Below, one piece after another: positions 12,801 to 24,800 of a stretch of DNA of 64,000 nucleotides. Source of the DNA: Chromobotia macracanthus (Eukaryota; Chordata; Actinopteri; Cypriniformes; Botiidae); assembly GCA_036877525.1 (NCBI GenBank), contig JAZGTH010000008.1:10880001-10944000 (forward strand), read 5' to 3'. Both the position numbers and the translations under genes were made by a program. The notes below the pieces were generated by a model. That model was given only the letters and a program-made list of their open reading frames with translations. It was not told where the DNA came from and made no database searches. Each line of letters starts with the position of its first letter. Position 1 is the stretch's first letter.

Positions 12801-15800
12801 CAATAGCAAGCTTGTTTTGAAAGCATAAGATCCCGCCCTCCCCTCAGAGCGCTCTCTGATGCATGAACACATACATCGTTTGACAGGCACATCCTATCCT
12901 TGCAGGACATCCTATCATTGCATTCAGACCAAATGTAATGATTGGAAAAACATTTTATGTTCCTGCGCCTTACACAGAAGATATATTAATATATGCAGAT
13001 ATATATTTAGACTGATTGCTGATTGCTATCAGAATGTGAAGAGACTTTCAGCCAGCACAACAAAAAATGTTCCTGAAACAAATTGCCTACCCTGCCTTTA
13101 ATAATAAATCTTTTTTAGTATACGTTCTGTATTGTGATATATTGATATCATGATAAAATAATGATTTAAAATGAACCGCCCACCCCTAATACAAACACAC
13201 AGGTGTATTTTAAATCATACAGTGGGCCAATACCTAGTAAATTAAAATATGTTTCACTGATAGTTGCATAATATAATTGTGATCAGTTTGAATAACAGAC
13301 ATGTAAAATTATCAATGTTCTGTAATTGTTCTCACTCTACATAGTTACCCACTGACCAATGAGAGCACAGTTTTCTTGTGTTGGATTTAAATATTTGCAA
13401 AAGCACACACAGACATTGCCATGTCTTCACTGAATGCCATGCACTTTAGCAAAAGCTGCATGATCGCTCTTCTCTCATCCTCTGCTCATCAGCCTGTTCT
13501 GCACTGCTGTAGTTCCTCTACTGTACAGAAGAGGGCGTCTCACTAAAGGTTATGTGTATGCTGGAATGGGGAGTGATTCTCAATAGCCTGTCCACACGTT
13601 TCTTTAGGCCAGTGTGTTACCGCTACAACTTTTAGGTCTAAACAAGGACTTTTTGCAGCTACAAAACGTGCATTTTGGAAATGAATGAAACAAACAAACT
13701 CCCCGTCACTATTTTCATACTTTCACTGTATGCAAGAGAACATTGAATTCACTGATGATGAGTAAATGATCAACTGTCCCTTTAAATGTATTTGAAATAC
13801 AAGACTGACATTTTGTGTTATGGGTTAAGCAATTCTAAAATGCAGAAAAACTACCGAAATTAAACTTTGTGTGGATTGGACCATTGAGTATCACATGACC
13901 AACGCTGCCAGTCCCCATTGGTCGATGCTATTGGCACTCTGTACGCTTGTATGCACAGGCCTATATATATTACAGTGCACCGGGCTGCTTCCATATTTGT
14001 GGCTTGCCTGTCCCAACAGATCAGTGCATTTGATGAAAAAAGTTGATGCTTTAATAAATGATTGGATGATGACTGTTACAGTTTAGTGATGTTTTTCTTG
14101 AGCCCCTCCTGAATTAATTTGGCTATATTTCATTCACCTTTTCCCTTTATATTTTAAGCTGATGTCAGTCCCACGTTTCGTTCGTTTATTTTATACATTG
14201 TATTACTTTAACCCAGTCTCTCCCGTTAGATTTTCATTTACGTCTTCTTTTCTTCAAGTTTTAATAAAGGAAATGAGATTCATTATCATCAGGGAAACTG
14301 ATTCGTTTTTTTCTTCTTCACTTTACCTCACATTCCTCTACTGTCTCTTCTCTTTATCTTACACACACTCCACTCTCTCACTCTCTCTTTCACTCTATCC
14401 CTCACTCACTCTTTCACTTCCTCTCTTTTCTTCTGGAACGTTCTCCTCCATCTCTTCCCACGTCTGAACTCGTGTCCTCAGAATAACTTCATAAATCTGA
14501 GTTTTCTGAGACTCTTCCGAGCAGCTCGCCTCATTAAGCTCTTGAGGCAGGGTGAAACCATTCGAATCCTGCTCTGGACCTTCGTTCAGTCCTTTAAGGT
14601 ACGAAAAGTCATATATTTATGTCTACATTCACAAGAATTTATATGCTGCATATTTATGTATAGGTTGTCAATAACATTTCAGAGTTATGCAAATAAAATA
14701 TATGCTTTTTTATATGCTTTTTCTCATTTGTTTGCAGGCTCTACCATATGTGTGCCTGCTCATCGCAATTCTGTTCTTCATTTATGCCATCATTGGCATG
14801 CAGGTAACACCAGTTCCAACTGAAAAAACCTTTAACTTTAATGTGGCTCTTTAAGAACTAAATATGGACTAAATAAAACCTACATATGCCAGCTGTCCGC
14901 ACATTCATGTCATTTAATGTATCTGAGAAATCACATCTGTGAAAGCAGTGTTGTGTGCTTTAGTTTCCTCATTCACTGTAGGTCTTTTTATACTTAAAAT
15001 CAGTAACCCAGTGTCATTCTTAACCTGTGGTAACTTATCCTGGGTTATCTTGTTTCATTGTTCACACTGCTTGTATTATACTACTTGTACTACTCGTTTA
15101 ATAATTCATTTCCAAAGAAGATAACCCAGGGTTAAAAGCCATTATGTATTTCTTGTGTTCTGGCACGTTGTAGTTGTTTGGGAACTTAGCATTGGATGAA
15201 GAGGGAGAAAGTGCCATCAACGAACACAACAACTTCAGAACCTTCATCATGGCCCTCATGCTCCTCTTCAGGTCGGTACCGCGGCTGTCCTGTGATTCTT
15301 CTTCTCTGAGGCCCGCTTTCATCTTTATGGTGGGTGTGTTTTGTAACAGGAGCGCCACGGGTGAGGCATGGCATGATATCATGCTGGCGTGTCTCGGAGG
15401 AATGCCGTGTGATCCGGATTCTGGGAATGGAGGCCAGGAGTGCGGCAGCAATTTTGCCTATGCGTACTTTGTCTCTTTCATCTTCCTTTGTTCTTTCCTG
15501 GTGAGAACTTCCTTTTCTGTTTTCTCTGATGTCATTTTCCTCCTGTATTATGCTTTATTTGACTCAGAGATGCTTCTTTATTTTCTTTAAAATGGTAAAT
15601 GACTGATTACGATGGTTTTAGGTTTGGATATATATGCAAATCTTGTGTAACTAGTACAACTATATATTTGTCTTGTGTATAAGATCAAGCAAAAAGACAT
15701 AGATTTAGGTTTTGTTTTTTACTCTGCCATCATTCCTGTGTGTGTTCATTGTGGGGACCAAATGTCCAGTAATACCAGTAAATTTTGACCTGGTGGGACA

Positions 15801-18800
15801 TTTTTTAGGTCCCCATGAGGAAACAAGCGGAATTTTACCATTAAACATGAAATCCCAACTGTGTGTGTGTGTTTAGATGCTGAATCTCTTTGTTGCTGTC
15901 ATCATGGATAACTTTGAGTACCTGACCAGGGACTCGTCCATCCTGGGTCCACATCATTTAGATGAGTATGTCAGAATATGGGCAGAGTACGACCCTGCAG
16001 CCTGGTGAGTTACACACGGACATATAATTTATAAAACAAGCACATATTTCTACACAATGTTCCTCCTTCACAGAAACTTTTCATGGATGTTTTCATTAAC
16101 TTAAAAGCACACACACAACCACACTTCTACATATTTAAATTGTAAAGCTTAATTATAGTTTTAACATTTAATATTAAAGATTCTCATTCATGTAGCTTTT
16201 CATACATTTGTTGCAAGTCTAACAAACATCACTAACTCCAAATGAATGATAATTCTTTTCCATAGCTGCTGTCCAAAACCCCACATTTACCAAAATCAAT
16301 CTCCCTACTGCTTTTCTCAGTCAGTCAGAAAGATAAGGCCCTATTCTTAGCCACAGTGAATATTAAAGTTCCAGAATGGCGGACATATATCTTTATATTT
16401 CTCAAATTCTTCCCTCTACATGTTAATGGTGTATCCCAGGGCTAATGTGACCTCTGCAGTTTAAATACATGTCACACATGTAGACCAGCCCGACTGTCCA
16501 AACTCCAGACTTCCTACACATCTTCTGCTTTCCTCGTCCCAGTGCTTGCGTCCTCCAACAGTGCTGTTCTGCAGAAAGAATCTTATTTTAATTTTTTTTT
16601 TTTTTTTTTTTTTAAAACTGTACATCGTTTTTTGTGGCTGTAATGGACAGTCGCGTCTTTATGACTTTATACAGTCATGTGGATGCAGCTTCACCCAAAA
16701 GCAAAAGTTTTAGGTTGTGATGGAGTCTTCATCTCATGTGAGTGCACAGTGCATTTTTAACAAATATTCAAAGCTCTGTTCACGTTTCATAATGTATTCA
16801 AAAGCTTTTTAAGGAGGAAAAAATTCAGAGTGCACTTTGAACCAATCAATTAAACAAGAGATATGTTCAAGTTTGTAAAGAATACAGTCATGATACTTTG
16901 AAAGAAAAGAGAGGAGAGATTTGTTCGTGAGACCCTGTGCATGGCAGATTCTGACTTCACAATGACTTAATTCTCTCATTTATGGCTCGGGTGTGCATGG
17001 CGGACATCTCCACAGACAAGCTGTCGCAGCTTTCTTCTGTACTTGCCACTGCATACAAATGATTACAAAATACACCTCATGTATTTTGACTGATAAAACC
17101 CACGTAGCTGTTGCTGTATGCAGTTCAATTAAGTCATTGGACTCGCCAAGTTGAGAGAGACTCTCATGTGCACGGTCATACTGACGGATCCGGAGGGGTG
17201 GTGTTCAGAACAGCACTACAGATCATTCAAACGTAGCTCCACCTGTTTCCTTCCGAAATTCAGTCTGGAGTAAAGCACATGTGAGAATTCATTGCTGATT
17301 TATTCTGCTGAATTTTCATATGTATTGAGATGCTAATTTTACCATCACCCTCACATAGGGAATGTTCTCAGACTGTTTACAGAACGTTGTATAGAATGTT
17401 CTGTAAATGTTCTCTTTAAAAGTTTTACTAATGTTAGTAGAATTGTTTTACGTTATATATATCACATATATCAAAAACGTTATTCTTCAGTTATTAGTGG
17501 AACGTTTTAAAAATTTGCAGAATTAAAAAAAACTTTTTCTGTCTAACATTTCTATCACCAAGCAATAACGTTCTAAAAAATTGGACATTTTGAACATGTA
17601 AATCCAGCCGAGGTTCTTCCAAGGATCTGTTATCTGGCAGTGTCTGCTAGAACAGATTTGGTGGGAGTGGCCTTTGAATGATCCAGTTTTTTATTGGTTG
17701 GAGGCAGTGGAACAGCCAATGGAACGTCACTGGGTTTGGTCTGTGATTTGTCAATGGATATGTGTGCTTTGATACTCTCTGTTCTTTGTGCTCTTTTTCT
17801 GGTTTTTCCTGTTCTCTTCCTCTCCACTTCCTCTTTGGCTGTCTCGCCCTCTCTCTCTTCTCTCTCTCTTCCTGTGTGTGCCCCCCTCTAACCTCCCTGT
17901 ATTCTTCTTGCAGCGGGCGTATTCATTATAAGGATATGTACAGTTTATTGCGGGTTATCGACCCCCCTCTGGGCTTAGGCAAGAAATGTCCTCATAGGGT
18001 GGCCTGCAAGGTTTGGATCCTCCTAAACCAAAAATTTAAGCACCTGCTCGCATTGAAGACTGGAATGAATGTTGCTTTTTTTTCTCTTTTGGTTTTCTTT
18101 TGATATTTTTTTCTACTGTTCTTCACAGTTTTTTTGTTCTTCTACTTCTTTTCCTTAAAATTCATTCTTGTTATTTTCTTCGCCATCTCTGTATGCATTC
18201 TGATATGACCCATGAGAATGTGCGGGACAATGCAGACACCTTTAGAAGCATGACATGCAATGCCTCCGACAGCCAAGTCTGTACGACTATCTGTGGAATG
18301 AATCACAGCCAATCAAACCAAAGAAAACAAACAAAAAACAAACGAATCAGCCATTTTGTTTTTTTCTGCTTGCTGTTGAACCATGCCTTGGCAGACCGGG
18401 TGTGACAGTGTTGCATTGTTCTTCTTCGGGGATGTAGTGAGGGTTGGGGATCAGAGGACTGCATTGACGTTGACTGCCATAGTTCACCACCAAGCAGCGG
18501 AGCTTTTCTTTGCCTGTTCGAAGCCCCGCTGCGGTTCTATGGGACCGTGCTACGATCGCATAGAACTGTGTTTTTTATATTACCAGGACTAAAAACTCAG
18601 CTTCCCCTCCTCCTGTTTAACCTCCACTTGCATAACCGCAGATCCAGCCAATCAAGAGCTCTCATGCTCTCTAAACCCCGCCCCTCGCCCAGACCAAAAC
18701 AGTAACCTGTGTGTCTTTGTTTTCCCTCTTGCTGTTCTTGTTTCCTCTTCCTTTCTGTTTTATTGTGTTATTCATTTCCCCACTCTTTTATTTCCCACAA

Positions 18801-21800
18801 TCCTCTGGTGTATCCCATGATGTCCTCCCTTCCATTGGTTCTTCTCTTGTTCGTTGTTTTACTCGTCTGTCGTCCTCTTTAATTTCCTCTTCATTTATTT
18901 GATGGGGTCTCACCCCTCCTCTTCCCACCCCTCACCCCCCCTTACAGCGGCAGGATCAGTTACAGTGATATGTATGACATGCTAAGGCACATGTGTCCAC
19001 CACTAGGCCTGGGGAAGAGGTGCCCGGCTCGGGTCGCCTACAAGGTTAGCGGCAGCAGCCCGCCAATCAAAGCTGTCCGTTTTTTCTGTTAGTGTTGGTG
19101 TTGGTGAGCTGCTGTATCTTTATTTTTACATTGTGGGGTACCCGCAAAAGCGCTAGTCAGCTGACACGCAAACACGCATCCACTGGAGAGAGAGAACAGA
19201 GGTTACTTTGTCAGCCCTTCTGCACCGTACGCAAACACTCACTGGCACTCATACAGATGCAGAAACAGGCCATTTACACCTTGAGAAATGAGACTGTTTG
19301 GTATTTAACGGTATTTAAAAATGAACAAATAAATAAATTGCTTACAGGACCCTTAACTAGCTGTTGCACAGTCAAAGACTTGATATGTTCATACATTTAT
19401 TTCTTGAGTTATTTCCTCATGTTAAAGCTCATTATGTCAACAGGTTTTGCAGAAACCTTAAGATAGAAAAATACAAAAAGATTTCAGGACTGTAACGTAC
19501 ATCAGTCAGGAATATACACACTGTGTGCGTGTACAGAAGGACTGGGAAGGATCGTGTGCCTTTTTCCTCTGCGTCTCTCCCTCCTGTGGATGACCCCTGA
19601 CTTTTTCTCTTACTGTCCATGTATCTACCCTCACACACGTTTTGTACAGTTCCCAGACCTTTGGCAGGGTCAGCTAGTGTGATCAGGAGCGTTCAGGCGC
19701 CACGTTTTTAGATCCACTTTATCCTTTTTGATTTTTTTCAGCAAATCCACTAGAATCACAGATAAGCTTTTCCACATGTCCTTTGTTTGATGTCAATGCA
19801 GTTCTGACCTGTTTATTCATTCCCCTCTCTCTCTCTTTTTCTTACTGTCTCCCACTATTTCTCTCCTCAGATCTCTTTCTATATCTTTTCTTTCACATTT
19901 TCCATCTCTACATCCCTTAACGAGAATCTCCAGTATCGCCTCTAAGCTCCACAAACTCTATCTTGCCTCTTTTTCTCTCGCTTTCTTGTTGCTCTCACTT
20001 CCTGTCTCCTTCTCCCTTTCTTTTGCTGAGTTCAGAATAGCATACTCCTGTACTTGCAATTGCTTTAGCATATAGTGTGTATGCTGTACATGGCATGCAA
20101 ATTTAATACATGGAGTTACCAGATGACCTGCTACATATTATATCCAAAGTACATAATGCAGTATCCCACAATGCATTGCATTCGACTCGACTCAAACGCT
20201 ATATTTCCAGTGTGACTAATAAAATAGAAGTAATATTGGTTTTGTTCTTTTTTGTCTTTGTTTTTATACTCTTGGATTGCAAACAAATGTTTGCCAACAT
20301 AGATGCTATATGACGTCAACTGCTAAATTGCTCATTTACAAAGCTTTGCTGTGACCTTCATCTCCATGCCAAACTCTTCTTCTGCCTTTTCTCATGCTCT
20401 CTTATTGTTTCCTTTCATCTCCACCAACAACTCAAACATTCTTCTCTGGCTCTCTTTCCATGTCCTTCTCTCTTTATCCATTGCCAAGAACAACCACTCC
20501 CCCTCTCTCATTATTTTTATATGTGGTACACATCTCATAGCTTTCCAGTCTGAAGTGAACTAACCTGTATATCTGTGCCCCCTAATTCAGTCCGACACCT
20601 GCTCGGTGTAAAACACGACCATTTTAACCTCTTTAACTCAGTAGGGAATGCCACCCCTTATCTGACCTCTGAAAAACTGCATCCGTTTTGCATCGAGAGA
20701 TCAGAAGCAAGATAACAAATATTACTCAACCAAATGATAAACCCTATGAGAAATATCATCCAAAACGGATAAAGACATTCAGACATCCAAAAAAAACCAC
20801 AAGTTTTGACTGAAAGATAAAATGATACTCTCTGTGCGCGGCTGCACTGTTCTCGTTTTGTGAGGGGGTTGGGGAGGGAGGAGGGGGGTGCATGCACTGC
20901 ATGTACTGCATGTACTGCGTGTTGCATGAAGTAGGGATGATGTGTCCAGGGAAGAGGGCGGGACAGGGGGATATGTCATCATTTAGCTCTGATTAGACGG
21001 AGCGCTGCATCGCATGTGCTTTTGCATGGCCTTTGCAGGAAATGCGACCTGTGCCTACACTTCCAAGGAACGGCGGACTGGCCGGAAACACACACGTTTC
21101 AAAATTGCACACACACTCCTGCTTCACACTAACGCCATGTTGTGTGCTTGTGTGTTCCGACGCTCATGAAGGTATAGATCCAATTAATGATAAAGGACCT
21201 GAATACATCAAACTGCTGCTTTTAGGTTCCTTTTCATTCATTGGTTTGTCCAAAATACAAGACCTCCAACAGGTAGGGGGAGCTCTAGAGCAGTTGCCTT
21301 TCATAATATGTTAAATTTAATTGGAGTTTCCTAAGTTTTTGACAGCTTATTTAACGGCAGTTTCTGAACGTTGTGGTTAGTTGCACTTTTTACAGTGGTC
21401 CCAAACATGTTTTGGACATAGTTCATCACATTAAGTATACGTTTGACTCTGTTTGACAACTGTGCAGCTCAGCTGGTAGAGCGTTGCATTAGCAGTGCAC
21501 AATGTTGGATGCTTGATTCCCAGGAAACACACACACTGATCAAATGAATAACTTAAATGTACTGTAAGTCACTTTGGATGAAAGTGTCTACCAAATGCAT
21601 AAATGTAAACTAAAAGGTACTTGGTCTGCATTTATATCTGTTGTTTTTCCATTTAAAATGTAGGAACAGTGCCATATGTTGTCATAGCTTGAAAATCTTT
21701 TTTAAATAACAATGTCTGGGTCAAAGTTGGATTCAGGCATTTGTTCAGTTAATAATTTAAAACCTATTTAGTGAAATATTTTACTTGAAGCGCTTATGCT

Positions 21801-24800
21801 TTATTGCACTGGGTTTCACATTTTGTTATCTAATGCAGTACCATTCAAACATAAGTGTGACTTAGGCGTCCAAAAGTTTTGGGCCTACTGTACAAGATAT
21901 AACTGGTCTGAGTTCAGTTTTAAGAGACAAAGGCAATGACTTTATCTGATGTGATACTGCGTCTGCGTTATCTGTGAGGGCTCCAATTAAGTCCCTTAAT
22001 TGATGTGTTTTCCTCAACTGTACAGCAGTTTGATTTGTATACTGTATTTGTGTTATACGTTGTGTGAATGTGAATAGGTTCATTCACACATTTTAATGTT
22101 GCAGGTCTGTCAGTCTATTGGTCAATCTGTCAGTCTATGAAAGCTGCTCTCACAGATGCTAATGAGATATCGTGCTTGTACCAGTATCACTAAAAACGTA
22201 TTAAAGCCATGCCATAATAAAAAAGCAGAAAATTAACTAAATTCTATTATTTATTGGCTAAATTACGAGTATATAACCTGATGAGCTCCCCAGGCCTTTA
22301 ATTAGCCCAACAAACATCTGATTGGAGGTTTAATTTGCACAGCTCCGCCCTCATCTGCTCTGATTGGCTCTTCACAGAGACTGCTGCGTATGGACCTGCC
22401 AGTTGCGGATGACAACACTGTGCATTTCAATTCCACTCTGATGGCCTTGATCCGCACTGCCCTGGACATCAAAATCGCCAAGGGTATAAAGCAAATCTTT
22501 CATTAATATCATAGTATTAAATGTATATTTAAGGTATATATTTTTATACATTTTAACAAAACAAAACTTTTCCTGTGTGTGTTTGTTTGTTTCACCTTTA
22601 TCCTATGAATGAATGTGGTTGTAATTACGTTCATGTGACGTTTAATTTTGTCTGTCCTTTTGCCCATTGCCTCGTATGTGACGTATGTATATATTGGTTT
22701 GGTGTGTTATACGTTGTTGTGTGTATTGGGAATACATGGTGTGTGTCTGTGTGCATACATGTTTGTGTCTTGTGCCTGGACTTACATGTATGTTGTGTGC
22801 GTGTCTCTCTTTCCCTGGCGTCACACACTTTCAGGAGGCGCAGACAAACATCAGATGGATGCGGAGCTCCGTAAGGAAATGATGGCGATTTGGCCAAATC
22901 TCTCTCAGAAGCACCTGGATCTGCTGGTAACACCACACAAGTGTAAGTTGCGGATGGGTTTGTAAAAAAAACAACCAATCAAAGATCACCAATTCATCAG
23001 AGGAAAGCTTCTCTCAGTCCACACCGCTCAGCACCCTCTGATCAGGCAACCAACTCTCTCTCTCAACCTACAGTCTGTTATCCCGCCCCTACTAGACAAA
23101 CCAACTTCCTGTGCTATTTAGTAGATCAGTACTACTCTTCCTAACTCTTCTTATCTTATTAAAGCATCATCATCTCATCTTAAGACCCAGTTAAATCCCT
23201 AACATCTTCATTAGTAGAACTTTTTTAATGTTATCATATATGTATATAATACATATATCCAAACATTATTCTTGGGCTGTTAGTGGAACATTTTAAAAAA
23301 CCTTACAGAATTAAAAAGTGTTTGAATTACATTCTTATAACCAAGCAATAATGTTTAAACAACATCTAAAACATTGAACATTTTGAGCGGTTTCTGTTAC
23401 TTAATGGAAATGTTAGGAAAACGGTCTTACAACCTAAGATTGTTAGCTGGGTGGTCGTTTTACGTGTCAGTCAAACAGTCTTTCCAGATTAAAAGGTTGG
23501 TTCATGGCCAGAATAAGCTGCAATATGTCCTGGACTAATATGATCCCAATTTAAATAAACCTTAATTTAACTGAGACATGGTTAAACAAGCAAACCATGC
23601 ATTGTGACATTAAACCATCCGCAGTAGATGATTTATTTATTCATTCTGCATTCAATACTTGAGTTCTGCATTCAGTATAGGTTAGGGTTAGTGCTTACCC
23701 TTATTCAGCTTATTTAGTGCTTGAGTAGTTTGCTCTAGAGAATTTAACACATATTCCTTTTGCTGTTCTCATTTACATAGTCTACAATACCATTACTCAG
23801 CTATACGTTTCCCTCCCTTCCTCCCTAGCCTGTATTTTCCCTCTTGCTCTCTCTTCTCCTGTGTGCTGTGCCTGTTATCAGGGGGTGCCTCGCTATAGAC
23901 GGATCCTCTATAGAAGTCTTTTCACTCCAGCATGTGTAAAGCACAAAGCTGGGCTTAGCTTAGCCTGCAAACCACAGAGCACCTCAGTAACTTTGTAGCC
24001 AAAGTTAACCTAGAGGAGTGTCCCTGGATTACCTCTCATCTGAGGGCGTTTAAAGACATTTACAGTGTGAGATGATCCAGTGTGAAATATATATATATAT
24101 AAATCTGTGTATATAACTATGGAAAGAGCTAATCAGTTTTATAGCCACATTTGATAATTTAATGTGTTTTCCTTTAGCACGTTTTTATTTGTTAATTTTG
24201 ACATTTTAGCATGCAAGTTATTTTTTTAGTGTTTACAGTGGATCTCTGAAGGCCTAATTCCATTTCACTACAAGTTTGTCTTAAAGAATAAGTGCGTTAC
24301 ATGAACAGACGAGATTCTGACATTTATGGCAGCTCCAAATTTTTCAATGTATATGTTACGTGTTTCATTTAAACTCTGGGTGTCGCTGCAGAGTTTTGAT
24401 GAAAAATTTGAGCTCCTCACTAAACATTTACAGTGTAACCTTACAGTGTAACAGTTTTAATAGCTAATCTTTACATTTTTTATGGCATCTGCTTATAGTT
24501 GAATGGCTTTAGAGTCCTTCTAGGAATTAAATACAGCCTCAAAGGTCCCTCATTTTGAAAAAGTGTTTTAGTTAGTGAGGATCTGATTGTGAAAAGACTA
24601 AAAGCTCTGTGGCATTTTGTATTCGTCAGTGTACTTTGAACTTTGTCTAGTGTCAGTTGTATATGGTGTGTATATTGTGTATACTGTCTATATGTGTGTA
24701 TATATTTATTACTGTAAACACAGTGGCCCTAAAATAACACACACTTAAAAATATTTGAATGTCATTATATTACATGACAAACCTGTTAGCATAAAAAAGT

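Larger units (their letters stand above)
11433..14481 (+). other. Intron 31 of cacna1a (3.0 kb)
   Basis: Holds the perfect inverted repeat at 11511-11575 and the 14-bp tandem repeat at 12711-12780. It ends in a long pyrimidine-rich stretch (about 14300-14480) before exon 32. No further exon was recognised. Confidence 0.75.
19045..22377 (+). other. Intron 37 of cacna1a (3.3 kb)
   Basis: Contains a UGCAUG cluster (20889-21028) and a SINE (21464-21610). The remainder is unremarkable pyrimidine-rich or AT-rich sequence. Confidence 0.75.

Noticed and set aside
15272..15349. Reading cacna1a exons 34 and 35 as one exon because the frame stays open
   Set aside because: The 78-bp segment has gt…ag borders and its translation has no counterpart between LLFR and SATGEAW in any Cav2 channel.
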